From Adiantum capillus-veneris (taxonomy: Eukaryota > Streptophyta > Polypodiopsida > Polypodiales > Pteridaceae): DNA of 64,000 nt. The position numbers and the translations under genes were made by a program. Positions 31,500-42,069 of the stretch are shown here, in pieces. The stretch's first letter is position 1, and every line of letters starts with the position of its first letter. The stretch is taken from contig CM043963.1 in the NCBI GenBank assembly GCA_014529385.2, forward strand, positions 100,617,412 through 100,681,411. The letters run 5' to 3'. The notes under the pieces were generated by a model that saw nothing but the letters and a program-made list of their open reading frames with translations, was not told where the DNA came from and did no database searches.

Positions 31500-33590
31500 G
31501 TGTGTGGATGATGAGTGATTCTCGATGCCCCAACATTGTGGTGATGAGAGTCATAAAGGAGAGCCCACACTATGGCTGGGAGAGGAAAGTGTGTAGGTCT
31601 AAGTCATGGCTGAAAATGTGAGAGAAGCAAGTTCAGATGTGACCAAAAGCTGAGCACTCTAATAGTGTATGGTACTCAAACTCTTAAACTTGCAATGAGT
31701 ATAATGTGCACAATCAGTTTGACTCTTCTCCATTGCCCCAATGCCCTGTCTTGCATCGAAGGGAGTGGAAGCTAAGCCAAATGGTTGCAATAGTGCATAT
31801 CAATGTCAAAGGGATGGGCTCAAGTGTGTAAGGGTGAGTACGGTTTCCTCTTTCAATAAAGAAAATGTTTTTGTAGTTGGGGACAATATGGGTGGTGTAG
31901 TGTATGGAGCATGACCCACCTGATTCCTCTTAAGCCGTAATACATTGGCGTTGTAGAAAAGCTTCATTCACTCGGGAGTCTATTGAAGCAACAAGTGTAA
32001 TGCATCCCATATCCCAAACCACTTCTTTATGTCTGGCATCCATATGGTGCTCAAGATATTGCTTTTATGCGTCTTTTGACCTTTTTTTCTTGCTTACCAT
32101 GCAATTGTAGGAAGTTGATGTGAGGGGTTTTGACTCCATTTTGATGCATCTTCATCATGTACTCCACAACCCTTTCCATGTTCATAACCTCAATTGGAAG
32201 AGATCCCGACTCAAGAAGTAGGATCATGTATGGTGTTTGTGTTTTAACTTGGATAAAGTTTGTAAGAAAACACTTTTGGACGTTCTTAAACTCTTTTCAA
32301 GTAGACTTTGAGATGCTCCCGCGCCACACTTCAACTCCATAAAGGAGAACCGGTGTCACCAATGTGTAAAAAAGGTCCTTCTTGAGAGTCCAACACACTT
32401 GATGTTTTTTGCATTACACATGTTCTCAAATGCATAGTATGTTCTCTTTCTGGCTTCCAAATGATGCATAGCAGATTCATGCCACTTGTGATTGGCCGGA
32501 ACGTCAAGGCCAAGGTACTTAAATCTCTCAACAACCTCAAGCGTCTCATTATTATACGAAATGCATGGCTTCTCGTTATGATTGGCTTTCACAAGCATAA
32601 CCTTTGTTTTGCATTCATTCACAATCAACTCACTATGCAAGCAAAAGTTCTCAAGGACAACCATAAGCTTTTGTGCATCCTCTATAGTGTGTGTTAGAAG
32701 CACTACATCATCCACATACAACAAAATCATGATTACTACAGTGCAGATAGTGACCTCTTCAATGCCTTCTTCTTACATAAAGTCAAGTACCATTTTTTCA
32801 TATTAATCGATGCATAGAACAAAGAGAGTTGGTGACAACAGACATCCTTGTTTACCCCCAATATTGCTCACAAAAATTTATGAAATTCTCTTCTCATGCA
32901 CAATTGACCCAACATCTTCTCATAGATTCAATAAACCGCAAGCATAAACTCACTTGGCACTTGGAGTTCTTCCATTCTTCTCCACAAATTGTTATGTGAA
33001 ATTATATCAAAGGCTTTCATAAAGTCCACAAAGAAACAATACAATCGCTTGCCTTTCAACCAACTTTCTACAAGATGATCAATGATGTTATGGTGTTGAT
33101 GAAAACATGCTTGTCCTTTTGCACACTTTCCATTCTCTTCAGCCCAATCACTCAATTTTATCGCCATTATGCACCCAAACAACTTTTCAATAAGAGACCC
33201 AATCATTATAGTCCGATAGTTATTTACATTCTTTACATCTCCTCCTTTATGCAAAGGTTTGACCCAATGAATGACCCAATCACAAGGCATATCATGTTGA
33301 AGTGCAAGGTTGAATATATCACACATCCAATCATGTGTAAAATCTCCCGTCCCTTTTAAGCATTTCCGGCTTGATACCTTGAAGATCTCCCAAAAATCTC
33401 AACCCGCTTGTTCCTCAAGTTTCTCCAAAATCTTCCACATGCATGTCCTTTTTTTGGAATTGAAAAAAATTGATGCTTCACTTCCCAAAGTCTTCTCTTC
33501 TTTTGAATCAATGCCTTGTATGTATGCAAATGACTTTGATACTTTTCTTTTCCACAGTTGTATCTAGCTTTATTAAGGAATTTCAAGCAT
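31500..33590 (-). pseudogene. LINE reverse transcriptase with C-terminal Cys-rich segment
   Basis: RNA-dependent DNA polymerase for target-primed reverse transcription. Visible in order: fingers with WVKPLHKGGDVKNVNNYR (32928-33326), palm motif A FVDFMKAFD, a GCPLSP-type turn (about 32840), motif C MILLYVDDVVLL (from 32730, catalytic Asp pair present), then FKYLGLDV (thumb). Further down are TPYMILLLESGSLPIE (about 32250) and a zinc-finger-like stretch ending HTLLECSAF (about 31680). At least four frame changes or stops occur, for example near 32930 and 32356. Motif preservation is good, so the family call is firm although no protein can be made. Confidence 0.85.
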
Positions 33591-33879
33591 CTTGACGTTC
33601 TTTATTAAACCACCTTTTTGTGTGATCTATCTTTGTTGATACCATGGACATTCTTTATGGCAAACCATTCTTCGACACAAGAACAAATAAATTTCTTGAA
33701 AGCTTTCAATTAGTTTCCAGTTGTACATCATATTGAAGCTTTGCCATCCATAGCATTATTTCAACCATTTCAGTATACATTGGTGCCCATTTGAAATCCA
33801 TACAAAGTGATAACTTCTCGTCCATTTGGCTAAGATCAGCATGGGTAGTTGTTTCTCCACATGCAAGGTTACTACATAA

Positions 33880-34330
33880 GGTTCAATGGTCTTATTCTGG
33901 GGTCCATTGGTCAAGCATAAAACTTTTTATGTGATACATGATGGGGCTTTAGAGAGTAGCATATAGTCAATCACACTATCCCCATCATGTTTTCTACATG
34001 TAAATCCATCGGTTCCACTCCACAAAGAAACACCATTGGTAATGAGCACACCTGTGCTATTGCACGTGGAAAAGTAACTTTCCACAGTGATTGGGCTCTT
34101 TCTCATCTATTGAAGTACGATCATACAAGTGAACTTTCTCCAACTCCCTTGAAATGTATGGCATATCAAATTGTTGAGTATCATGTTACAATGTTTTTGT
34201 GCAAGCATTCAAATCCTCAAAGACAATAACATCACCTTTGCCTTTAAAATAAGCAATGTCTTCCTCTGAATCAAAAAATGGTTGATCTCTATCCATGCAA
34301 GCATAAGGGCTCTTTGGCTAGAAAGGGATA
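33880..34330 (-). pseudogene. LINE APE-type endonuclease, C-terminal half
   Basis: Shows a GD-x-N-A-like core (VIVFEDLNACTK near 34230, degenerate), GVLITNGVSLWSGTDGFTC (about 34030) and VIDYMLLS followed by a degenerate SDH motif (about 33890-33960). These are the late motifs of LINE endonucleases. The N-terminal catalytic Asn/Glu part is absent. Confidence 0.7.
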
Positions 34331-34557
34331 GTTACTTCAAAACTGCAATTGGCTCTGGCATCTAGCCTCTTTATTAAATACAAAATGGTTTGGAAATAAT
34401 CAGACTCTTTTGAGTTCAATATTTACAACAATGGCGTTGGCAAAAAATAAATGAGTGAAGGAAAAAGGTTTTGCTGGACCATCTGGATAGGCGTGATTGG
34501 GCTCCTTTGCTTCAACAAGGATCCATCAACTAGGAGAGACATGAGACTAGCAAAAGC

Positions 34558-35665
34558 ATGGCACTGCAAGGAAAAATATCGACGAGTAGCAACTCTAGGA
34601 ATGAACAAGACCAAATCTATGTAAACTTTTGTGAAAGAATTCAAAGGCTTATTGATGAATTGGATGATATCAGGTGGACCTTACAAGAGCTTGCTAAGTT
34701 TATCAAAAAGAAAAGGAAAAATAAATCTAATGCAATGGTTGTGGATCTATCAAAAATTAAAGATGATGAAGAGACAATCATCTATACCAATTACAAGCTT
34801 AGGATACAATGGGAGGGGAATGGGAGCCACTATCCAAAGTGATGCTACATGGTGGGGATGGTATTAACATCCTCAGTAAGCATGTCAAAAGATGGGGATT
34901 CAAGAGATTAGACCAACTCCATTCAAAATTAGGATGGTAGATAAGAGGTTTAGGCCAGTGGATTAGTTGAAAACCTACAAATTAAGGCAAAATTAGAGAA
35001 ATTTAAAACCAGCTTTCTGGTACTAGATGTGCAAGGGACTTTTAGTATTCTATTGAGATGGTCTTTGCTCAAAAGTGCAAGAGCCATTCATAACTATGCA
35101 TGCCAAACATTAATAATTCAGTGGCCCAATAGGAGAATATATGTACAAAATAATAATATCTGAAGCTAGAAGAGGGAAATGAGGTTAGAGGAGGGTCTAG
35201 GAAATATGGCTCAAAGAATATTGAACAAATGCTAGTGTCTATTAACATAATTTCTATAGGAGAGATAAATTTGAATGATGTACTCTTGGATAGGGAGAGA
35301 AGAGAGCATCAAGGAAACAATATTTAGAGAATTTTAGGGAGCTGTAAATCTATGTGAAAAACTAGTAAATCTAGATAGTAGGCCACTAAAAGAACTAGAT
35401 CAGACTGCAAAGCATTTCAAATGAGATGAGAAAAACATGCAACCAAGTGTAGACACATCTAGTTGGAATAGTATATAATCACATAAAGACTAAAAATTAG
35501 CAAGATTGGAAAATCCATTCATTGAATATGCAGGCAGGTATAAGGATTGATAAGGAAGTTGAATTGGTAGCAAAATGAAAATGTGGTGGAACAAATTTGT
35601 TGTTTCTAGATGATCAAGAAATCAAACAATGGAATCTTGATTCAAAAGAAAATACAAAGATGATC
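34558..35665 (+). pseudogene. Ty3/gypsy element A: gag-like part and retropepsin relic
   Basis: A short frame (34558-34842) begins with a charged, Lys-rich segment. At about 35006-35150 the plus strand reads FLVLDVQGTFSILLRW followed by ARAIHNYACQTLIIQ. This matches the distal half of a gypsy aspartic protease (flap and the region before the usual LGRPWL-like motif, here LLRWSLL). Many stops. The copia element inserted at 35671 cuts it, and the relic resumes after 40155 with RT N-terminal sequence. Confidence 0.6.
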
Positions 35666-35670
35666 ATAAT
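35666..35670. repeat. Target site duplication ATAAT, left
   Basis: Matches 40155-40159 exactly. Confidence 0.9.
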
Positions 35671-35897
35671 TGTTGGAATTAGGGTTGCAAAGAAACGCAC
35701 ACAGCTTGGAGAAGATGAAGGAAGCTCAAGGCACACAATAGAGAGTGTGTTACTTAGTATGCAATGGAAAGATAGATAGCCCTAGAGTGATGGGCGTCTA
35801 TACAATGCTCGGGGGGAAAAACCTCCTAAAGAGGGAAAAAATGCCCCAGCGGTCCTAGTCTGTTCACACACATCACTACCACATGTATATGGTAACA
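35671..35897 (-). repeat. Copia 1 LTR (3' LTR in element orientation)
   Basis: 227 bp, closely matching 39932-40154, with a few substitutions and a short indel. Confidence 0.95.
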
Positions 35898-35912
35898 AAT
35901 CCCCCCTGGAGT
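35898..35912 (-). other. Copia 1 polypurine tract
   Basis: On the minus strand CTCCAGGGGGGATT directly precedes the LTR. Confidence 0.7.
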
Positions 35913-35972
35913 GATGCGGTGAACAAGAGCTGGCACATGAGTAAAGGGAAGTGCCATGCCCTGAGGACATGA

Positions 35973-36866
35973 TCAGTCCACAAAGGGGAGTAAGCCCAAA
36001 TCTTTGTGGAAAGCTTCAAGCTTCTCACGAGACAATTCCTTTGTGAAAAGATCTGCAAGGTTGTCCTGTGTTGGCACATAAGCCAAGCTGATCTCCCTTG
36101 CTGAGAGCCTCTCCCTGACATAGTGGTAATGCACCTCAATGTGCTTTGTGCGAGCATGAAAAACTAGGTTCCTCGCAACTGCCAATGCGCTCTGATTGCT
36201 AGTGTAGATAGTGTTGGCAGTGCCCTGTCCAACACCCAAATCAGCCATAAGGCATCTGAGCCATACACACTCAATTGTAGCTGTGAAGAATGCCCTATTC
36301 TCAACCTCACAACTCGAAGTGGCCACAGTAGGTTGCTTCTTGCTCAACCATTATATACATGAAATGCCAAGCATGAAACAAAAACCACTTGTGGACACTT
36401 GCGTGTCAAAACAACCAGCCCAATCTGAGTCCGAAAAAGCATGTAAGTCTGGCGGCAATGATCCCCCCTTGGGATAAAACAAGCCAATATGTAAAGTGCC
36501 ACTAAGATAGCGGAAAATCCTCTTGACAGCCTGCCAATGATTAAACCCTGGGCTATGCATAAATCTGCTGACTTGTGAGACTGCAAAAACTGAATATCTG
36601 GCCTCGTGTTGCATACATAAATGAGGTAGCCAACAACAGTTTGGTAAAGAGTGAAATCAGCAGGATTGCCAGCATCATGTAGACTCAACTTCAAACCTGT
36701 TTCCATGGGAGTGTCAATAGGTTTGCAATGCTCAAGTCCAAACTTACATAGCAATGTCTCTATGTAACTTTTTTGACACAAGGAAATACCACCATCACAC
36801 TACGTAAAATGTATACCCAAGTAATGATGCAACAGCCCCAAATCTTTCATCTTGAAAGTAGCATCT
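35973..36866 (-). pseudogene. Copia 1 RT remnant and RNase H
   Basis: RNase H removes the RNA template after reverse transcription. From about 36860 downward the frame gives the end of the RT (FKMKDLGLLHHYLGI; SYIETLLCKFGLEHCKPIDTP), the TRPDIQF region and RNase H (YTSNQSALAVARN; HIEVHYHYVRE; TKELSREKLEAFH). The whole RT palm, including the catalytic Asp pair, is missing. SYASD at about 36863, normally far upstream, runs straight into TFKMKDLG. Copia 2 shows the sequence that is lost (55680 onward). At least two frame changes follow. Confidence 0.85.
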
Positions 36867-38680
36867 GATGCATAAGATGCATGGCGAGAGCCTAAACGAG
36901 TACGACTAGACAAAGGTGCATCCAATTTACTGTCATGCAAAGTGTGCACCATCCATTTTGGAATACCTCTAGCCTGCTCATTTTCAGCCCTGTCCTCATC
37001 AAGTACATCATGTACATCTGCATCAGTAATAGGCTGATCTGTAACATTTTCAGAAACCCCCATAGTCTGTACATTTGCCTCTTTGGAACTTACATTCGTA
37101 TTTCCACCACTGAAAAGAGGCAACAAGTGTCATAAATGTCCTGTGAGCTTACATTACTGTCTCTAGTACATGACAGCAAGGGCTGAACAGAATCTTCCAC
37201 AAACACTACATCCCATGAAACTAGAATACGCTTTGTTTGCCGATGATATACCCTGTAACCTTTGCTTTCAGCACTATAACCAACAAAAATACATTTGACA
37301 GTCTTATCATCCAATTTTCTGCGTTGTGTTGTGGCACCAAAGCATATGCGAAGCAGCCAAAAACACACATGTGCTCAATAGAAGGCTTTCTATCATGCCA
37401 TGCTTCATATAGAGTAATAGACTACAAAGCTTTTGTAGGACACCTGTTAAGTACATAATGGCACACATGATGGCCTCAACCCAAAAAGAATGCGGCAAAG
37501 CTTGACTTTTGACCATACACCGTGCCATTTTCGTCAGTGACCTGTTTTTCCTCTCAGCAACACCATTTTGCTGAGGTGTATAAGGAACTGTACATTGGTG
37601 TTTTATCCCACGACTAGCCAAAAATGCATTAAATTCATGAGACATATACTTTCCCCCTCGATCGGAACGGAGGGCGCTCGTAGTACATTTTGAGACATTT
37701 TCAGCCATAGCCAGAAAATGTTTTAAGCACATAAAAACTTCAGACTTCGCTTTAAGCGGAAATACCCATGCATGCCTGGAATAATTATTAATGAAAGTCA
37801 CGAAGTAAAGGTAATGCCCAAGGACGGAGTTTGCATGGGCGCACAAACATCACTATGCACAAGCTGCAACCTGCATGTGGCCCAAACTAAACCATCCTTT
37901 GGAAACTTAGAACACTGCGTCTTACCCAAAATACAACCTTCACAAACATGTTCGACAGGTGCTTCAAGAGGCAGAAAAGAAGCAACCATATCAGATTTCT
38001 ACAAACGCAGCAAACTGGCAAAATTCAGATGACCAAAACGTGCATGCCAAAGTTTTGCATCTGAAATAGCCCTTGAATCTGCAACAACATTTGCAAAATT
38101 TTGTCCACACTTGTCATACAAAGTGAGCTTATACAGCCCACGGCACAAAAGGCCAGATGCAACAATTTCATCACCAAAACTGAGATCATGAACTGTACAT
38201 CTATCATCCACAAATTTGACTACAAGTCCAAGTCTAGCAAGTGCGGATACAGACAAGAGATTCTTCTTGATCCCAGGTACATAAAGTGCATCAACAAGTG
38301 TGAAGGAACTGCCGTTTGCAACAGTAAGCACAATCTTTCCAACTCCTTGAACCGGATAAGAGGCATTGTTGGCACAAGTGACTGAATTCCCATGAGGGAC
38401 AGACTCGAGAGAGGTGAACAATTCACGATGTGAGGTAATGTGATTTGTAGCACCACTGTCGAAATACCATACATGTGAATATGCAGCAACTGACAAGCAT
38501 GCATCATGGACAGCAAGATTGTAAGTGCACTCTGCGCTAAAAGCCCATTGTGCATCAATATCAGCAACACAGTCTCCTTTCACAGAAGACTCAACAATGG
38601 CTACATTTGTAGTGGAACCAACAGCATTTGCAGTGGAACCACCCTCTTTCTTCTTAGCCTCTTTGGCCTTCAACTTAGGA
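36867..38680 (-). pseudogene. Copia 1 protease and integrase region
   Basis: The protease cuts the polyprotein and the integrase inserts the cDNA. In order: the protease active site WYFDSGATNHITS (about 38430), a GAG-pre-integrase zinc segment with AKLWHARFGHLNFASLLRL (about 38050), and the integrase core with DVCAPMQT, RSDRGGKYMSHEF and YTPQQNGVAERKNRS (37850-37500). The catalytic Asp of RSDRGG and the Glu of VAERKN are present. An amber stop lies at 37999-38001 and another at 37422-37424. Copia 2 has amber codons at both equivalent sites. Further frame changes occur near 37800 and 37370. Confidence 0.88.
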
Positions 38681-39569
38681 TACGACTTGATCAAGTGATC
38701 ATTAGCTTTACAATAATGGCAACAAATCTTCTTTTTGCCCTTATCACCAGAATTTCCAGACGAATTGCTGCTAGCAGAAGCATTAAGAACATAAGTTTTG
38801 CCACTCGCAGCAGAACATAAGAAGTGGCTGCATTGTTGTTACCACCCTTTCTTTGAGAAGCAATAAAAGCCTGTTCAACTGCACGCTGCCTAGTCCTGTT
38901 TTTTCTGGAAAGTGACTCTTGCAACACCAGCAATGTGCATAATGCATCAAACTTGACAACTTCAAGATTTCCTTGGGTCATAAGTCTCCAAGTACTAGCA
39001 AAAGTTTGGTAAGAATCTTGTAAGGCATCAAGAACAGTTTGCACAAGGGAACTATCTTAAATGACTTCACCTGCAGAAATAAGTTGCTCATTGATATCCT
39101 TGACACCAGCAAGAAAAGTGTCCATATCATCTTCCTCATGCATAATCTTCGACTCCAGCTCTTTACGCAGCAAAGCAATTTTAGCCTCATTGCGGCTTGC
39201 ATAAAAACGTTCTAGAATATCCCAAGCCTGTTTTGCAGATTTTGCTGAACGGATGTGAGGAACAATGGTGCGCTTCACAGACAATTCAATCAATGCATGA
39301 GCCTGTGTATCCTTTACATCCCAACGAGCTTGTTCTGCCATAGGCAAAACAACTCTAATACCAGCAATCCTTGCAACAAGACTTGCAACATCCTCAACAT
39401 CGCCTACATCATCAGAACCAGGACGTACATCAATGCCCTGCACAATGTTCCAGACGCCCTTTGACACAAGAGCATGTTGCATCATATAAGCCCACATAGG
39501 GTAGTTATCCCCATCCAACGTGTCCTCAGCAACAAACATCTTGAACACATTTGTGTTGTTGTCCGCCAT
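38681..39569 (-). pseudogene. Copia 1 gag (UBN2-type) with damaged zinc knuckle
   Basis: Starts at ATG 39569 (MADNNTNVFKMF). It has the UBN2-type gag signature (NYPMWAYMMQHALVSKGVW; AKQAWDILERFYASRNEAKIA; LLRKELESKIMHEEDDMDTF). The frame is lost near 39057. The knuckle near 38700 reads CHYCKANDHLIKSYPK, with Tyr where the last Cys belongs. Confidence 0.88.
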
Positions 39570-39917
39570 GGTAAATGCTGCACATGATGTGAAAACTGCC
39601 CGAAAATAGGAGAAACGGATCGGGAACAACACGTGCTATATAGCACAAACCGCAGAAGACTATGAGGCACTTGTTATGCAGAAAATGGCACTGATGGAAA
39701 TTCTGCACAAAATGACGAAATAGCCTGTGCAGTACTGCCTGTAGTGGAAACGGAGGCCGAAATGAGCCCGAATAAAAAATCTGAGCAGATTGAGCTCCAT
39801 GAGCTCACCTGAAATTTTTGTCGACCTGCGAACGCTTGCCAAAGCTCATTGAAATCAGAGAAAGTGAGCAGGCGTGTGCTGGAGCAGCTAGCGACTAAGC
39901 CCAGGAGGACGCAACCT

Positions 39918-39929
39918 GCTCTGATACCA
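39918..39929 (-). other. Copia 1 primer binding site (initiator-Met tRNA)
   Basis: TGGTATCAGAGC on the minus strand, two bases from the 5' LTR. It is the standard copia primer site. Confidence 0.92.
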
Positions 39930-39931
39930 AT

Positions 39932-40154
39932 TGTTGGAATTAGGGTTGTAGAGAAACACACACATCTTGGAGAAGATGAAGGAAGCTCAAGTCCCACAAT
40001 AGAGAGTGTGCTACTTAGTATGCAATGGAAAGATAGATAGCCCTAGAGTGATGGGCGTATATACAATGTTGGGGGGGAAAAACCTCCTAAAGAGGGAAAA
40101 AATGCCCCGTCCTAGTGTGTTCACACACATCACTACCACATGTATATGGTAACA
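39932..40154 (-). repeat. Copia 1 LTR (5' LTR in element orientation)
   Basis: 223 bp, followed at 40155 by the ATAAT duplication. Confidence 0.95.
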
Positions 40155-40159
40155 ATAAT
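40155..40159. repeat. Target site duplication ATAAT, right
   Basis: Matches 35666-35670. Confidence 0.9.
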
Positions 40160-40487
40160 CAACAAATATCTAAAAATGGGGATAAAGGAGAAATCTAGGA
40201 AGTTGTTCCAAGAATAAAGGATGTATTTTCCTAGGAGCATATGGACCTGAAAGGTGTAGATCTAGAGGTATGCCAACATTGGATACCACTGAAATTAGAT
40301 GCATGACAAGTACGACTTCAAAGATATAGAATGAATCTGAAGTATACCAAGAAGGTAAAGAAAGAAATGAACAATTTGTTGAAGACAAGAGTCATTACTA
40401 AAGTGCCAAGTAGTGATTGGTTGTTTCCAATAGTGTTTGTTCTAAAGAAGAATGGAAAATTGCTTAGATTGATGGATCACCGTAGGA
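40160..40487 (+). pseudogene. Ty3/gypsy element A: N-terminal RT fragment
   Basis: The plus strand reads MDLKGVDLEVCQHWIPLKLDA then KKEMNNLLKTRVI and SDWLFPIVFVLKKNGKLLRLMDHRRI. These are the start of a gypsy RT and align by eye with the element B RT (44580-44850). The RT stops abruptly at about 40487, where gag sequence of another element begins. So element A is truncated here. Confidence 0.72.
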
Positions 40488-42069
40488 TTAGGCCATCCTA
40501 ATTCCAGAAGTGGATTAACAAGAAATATTTTGAAAATAGAGATCTAAGGGATCATGTGGCAACATTTGTGCGTGTCCTTGAAGTTGAGGAAGTCCTAGAC
40601 TTTCCAACGTAATTTGCAGGATTTGGACTAACCTTAGAAGAAGATGCCACCACTTGGTTTGATTCCATAGAACATAGAGATTTTGAGTCAATGGAGTAGG
40701 TATTTGACAAATTTATTGAGGAATTCTCTCAAAGAGGAATAGCTCATAACACCATCTTGCAAATCCACAAATTCAAGCAGAAAGAAGGAGACTCCATATG
40801 GAAAGCAGCCTTAAGACTGAAAAGAGATGTGAAGTTCTACCTAGTAGAAGAATGGCCAACCCAGTCAAGATTAATGCTCATCTTTATCCAAGGATTGAGA
40901 AACGCTGATCTCCAGAAGGACCTTCACATGAAAAAGAGCCCTACATTGAATGAATTGAGGAAAGAAGCTCTCTACTTGGTAGATAATTGTGTTGTCTGCA
41001 AGGAAGATAAATATAAGTATCTAGACAATGATTCCTTATCGGAGCAAAGTGGATCTAAATCCGCCAAGTTACTGCAAAAGTCTGAATCCCCAATAAATCC
41101 AGAGCAGCTCATTGAAGAGGTGCTCAAGAGGATCAATCTGTTTGCTAAGCCGCATGCTAAGCAACCCAAGTGGTGTGCAATAGAGCAAAAGTGGACAAAT
41201 CATGCAATCAAGGAGTACTATTACAACAAGGGATACAAAAAGGAACACTAGTACACCCCACAAGCCCAAGTAGCACAAGCACAAGCCCCACAAGTGCCTA
41301 GATACACAACAAGAATCCGTATGGGGCCAGTATGAGTTGAAAGACCACAATTAGTCTTAGGAAAACAACCCCCACTACCAAGAACAAGGCCTGTAGGAGT
41401 CAGAGACACAACAACAGTAGAAGAACTTGAGAGGAACAAGCCTTAATGCCAATCCCAGAATATTACGAAGAGCCTAGTGGTTATATGATGAAAGCAGGAT
41501 ACTATCCACCTGAAGAATCGAAAGTGCCAAAACCATGGAGCATGATTGAATTGGTTGGACCACCAACTGCTACCCATGCTGTAGGAGAAGGTAGATACAA
41601 CTTAGATGAATGCACATTGCTATTCATACCAAATGAAGGATTAGCACGGTCAAGGCCTTCTTAATAATAGAGGGCTACTGAAGGAGCACCACAACAACCC
41701 AAGGGACCGTGTTATAAATGTGGTGGAGACCACCTGATGAGAGATTGTCCTCATGAGGAATTCATTAGGGTGATTGCATATTTCCCAGAATATGGAATCA
41801 CTCATTTGATCCCCGATTTCCCAAAAAACCCAAACAAAGGAGAAAAATTAACGTTGAGTATACTAGAGTCAATATCATCTAGTAGTGGATCAGAAAACAA
41901 AACGATGATACCAATCCACGTGATCACAAGAGCCCAAGCCCAAAAAGCAGTAGACGAACCCATCCTAGAAGAACCAAAAATCGATGCACCTAACATTGAA
42001 CAAAAAAGGCAGCAAAATACATGGAAAGCTAGGAAGACTAGGATGAAAGCTAGGAAGGAATGTGAATAG
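40488..42069 (+). pseudogene. Ty3/gypsy element B: gag with CCHC
   Basis: Structural protein of the particle. The gag core runs from FQKWINKKYFENRDLRDHVATF (about 40500) through TTWFDSIEHRDFESME to FSQRGIAHNTILQIHKFKQK and EGDSIWKAALRLKRDVK (40760 onward). A zinc knuckle CYKCGGDHLMRDC at about 41711-41750 has one residue fewer than usual between the second Cys and His. Stops occur at 40611, 40697, 41251 and 41663. Dispersed Lys/Glu-rich sequence follows to 42069. Confidence 0.8.

Larger units (their letters stand above)
31438..34330 (-). mobile_element. 5'-truncated LINE with endonuclease and reverse transcriptase
   Basis: Reading right to left: APE-type endonuclease C-terminal half (about 34330-33880), linker, RT, a C-terminal Cys-rich segment, and a 3' end with hairpin and CT repeat. 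It differs from the L1-type LINE at 4-22 kb in RT motifs (YVDD, FVDFMKAFD) and in its 3' end. ORF1 and the N-terminal endonuclease are missing, as expected from 5' truncation. Clade not assigned. Confidence 0.82.
35671..40154 (-). mobile_element. Ty1/copia element 1, complete with both LTRs but RT core deleted
   Basis: LTRs of 227 and 223 bp (TGTTGG...GTAACA in plus-strand view) are flanked by perfect ATAAT duplications (35666-35670 and 40155-40159). On the minus strand: an initiator-Met primer site, gag, protease, integrase, a short RT remnant and RNase H, then a polypurine tract. The order is diagnostic for copia. An in-frame deletion removes the RT palm, so it could not move alone. It sits inside gypsy element A. 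Confidence 0.95.
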
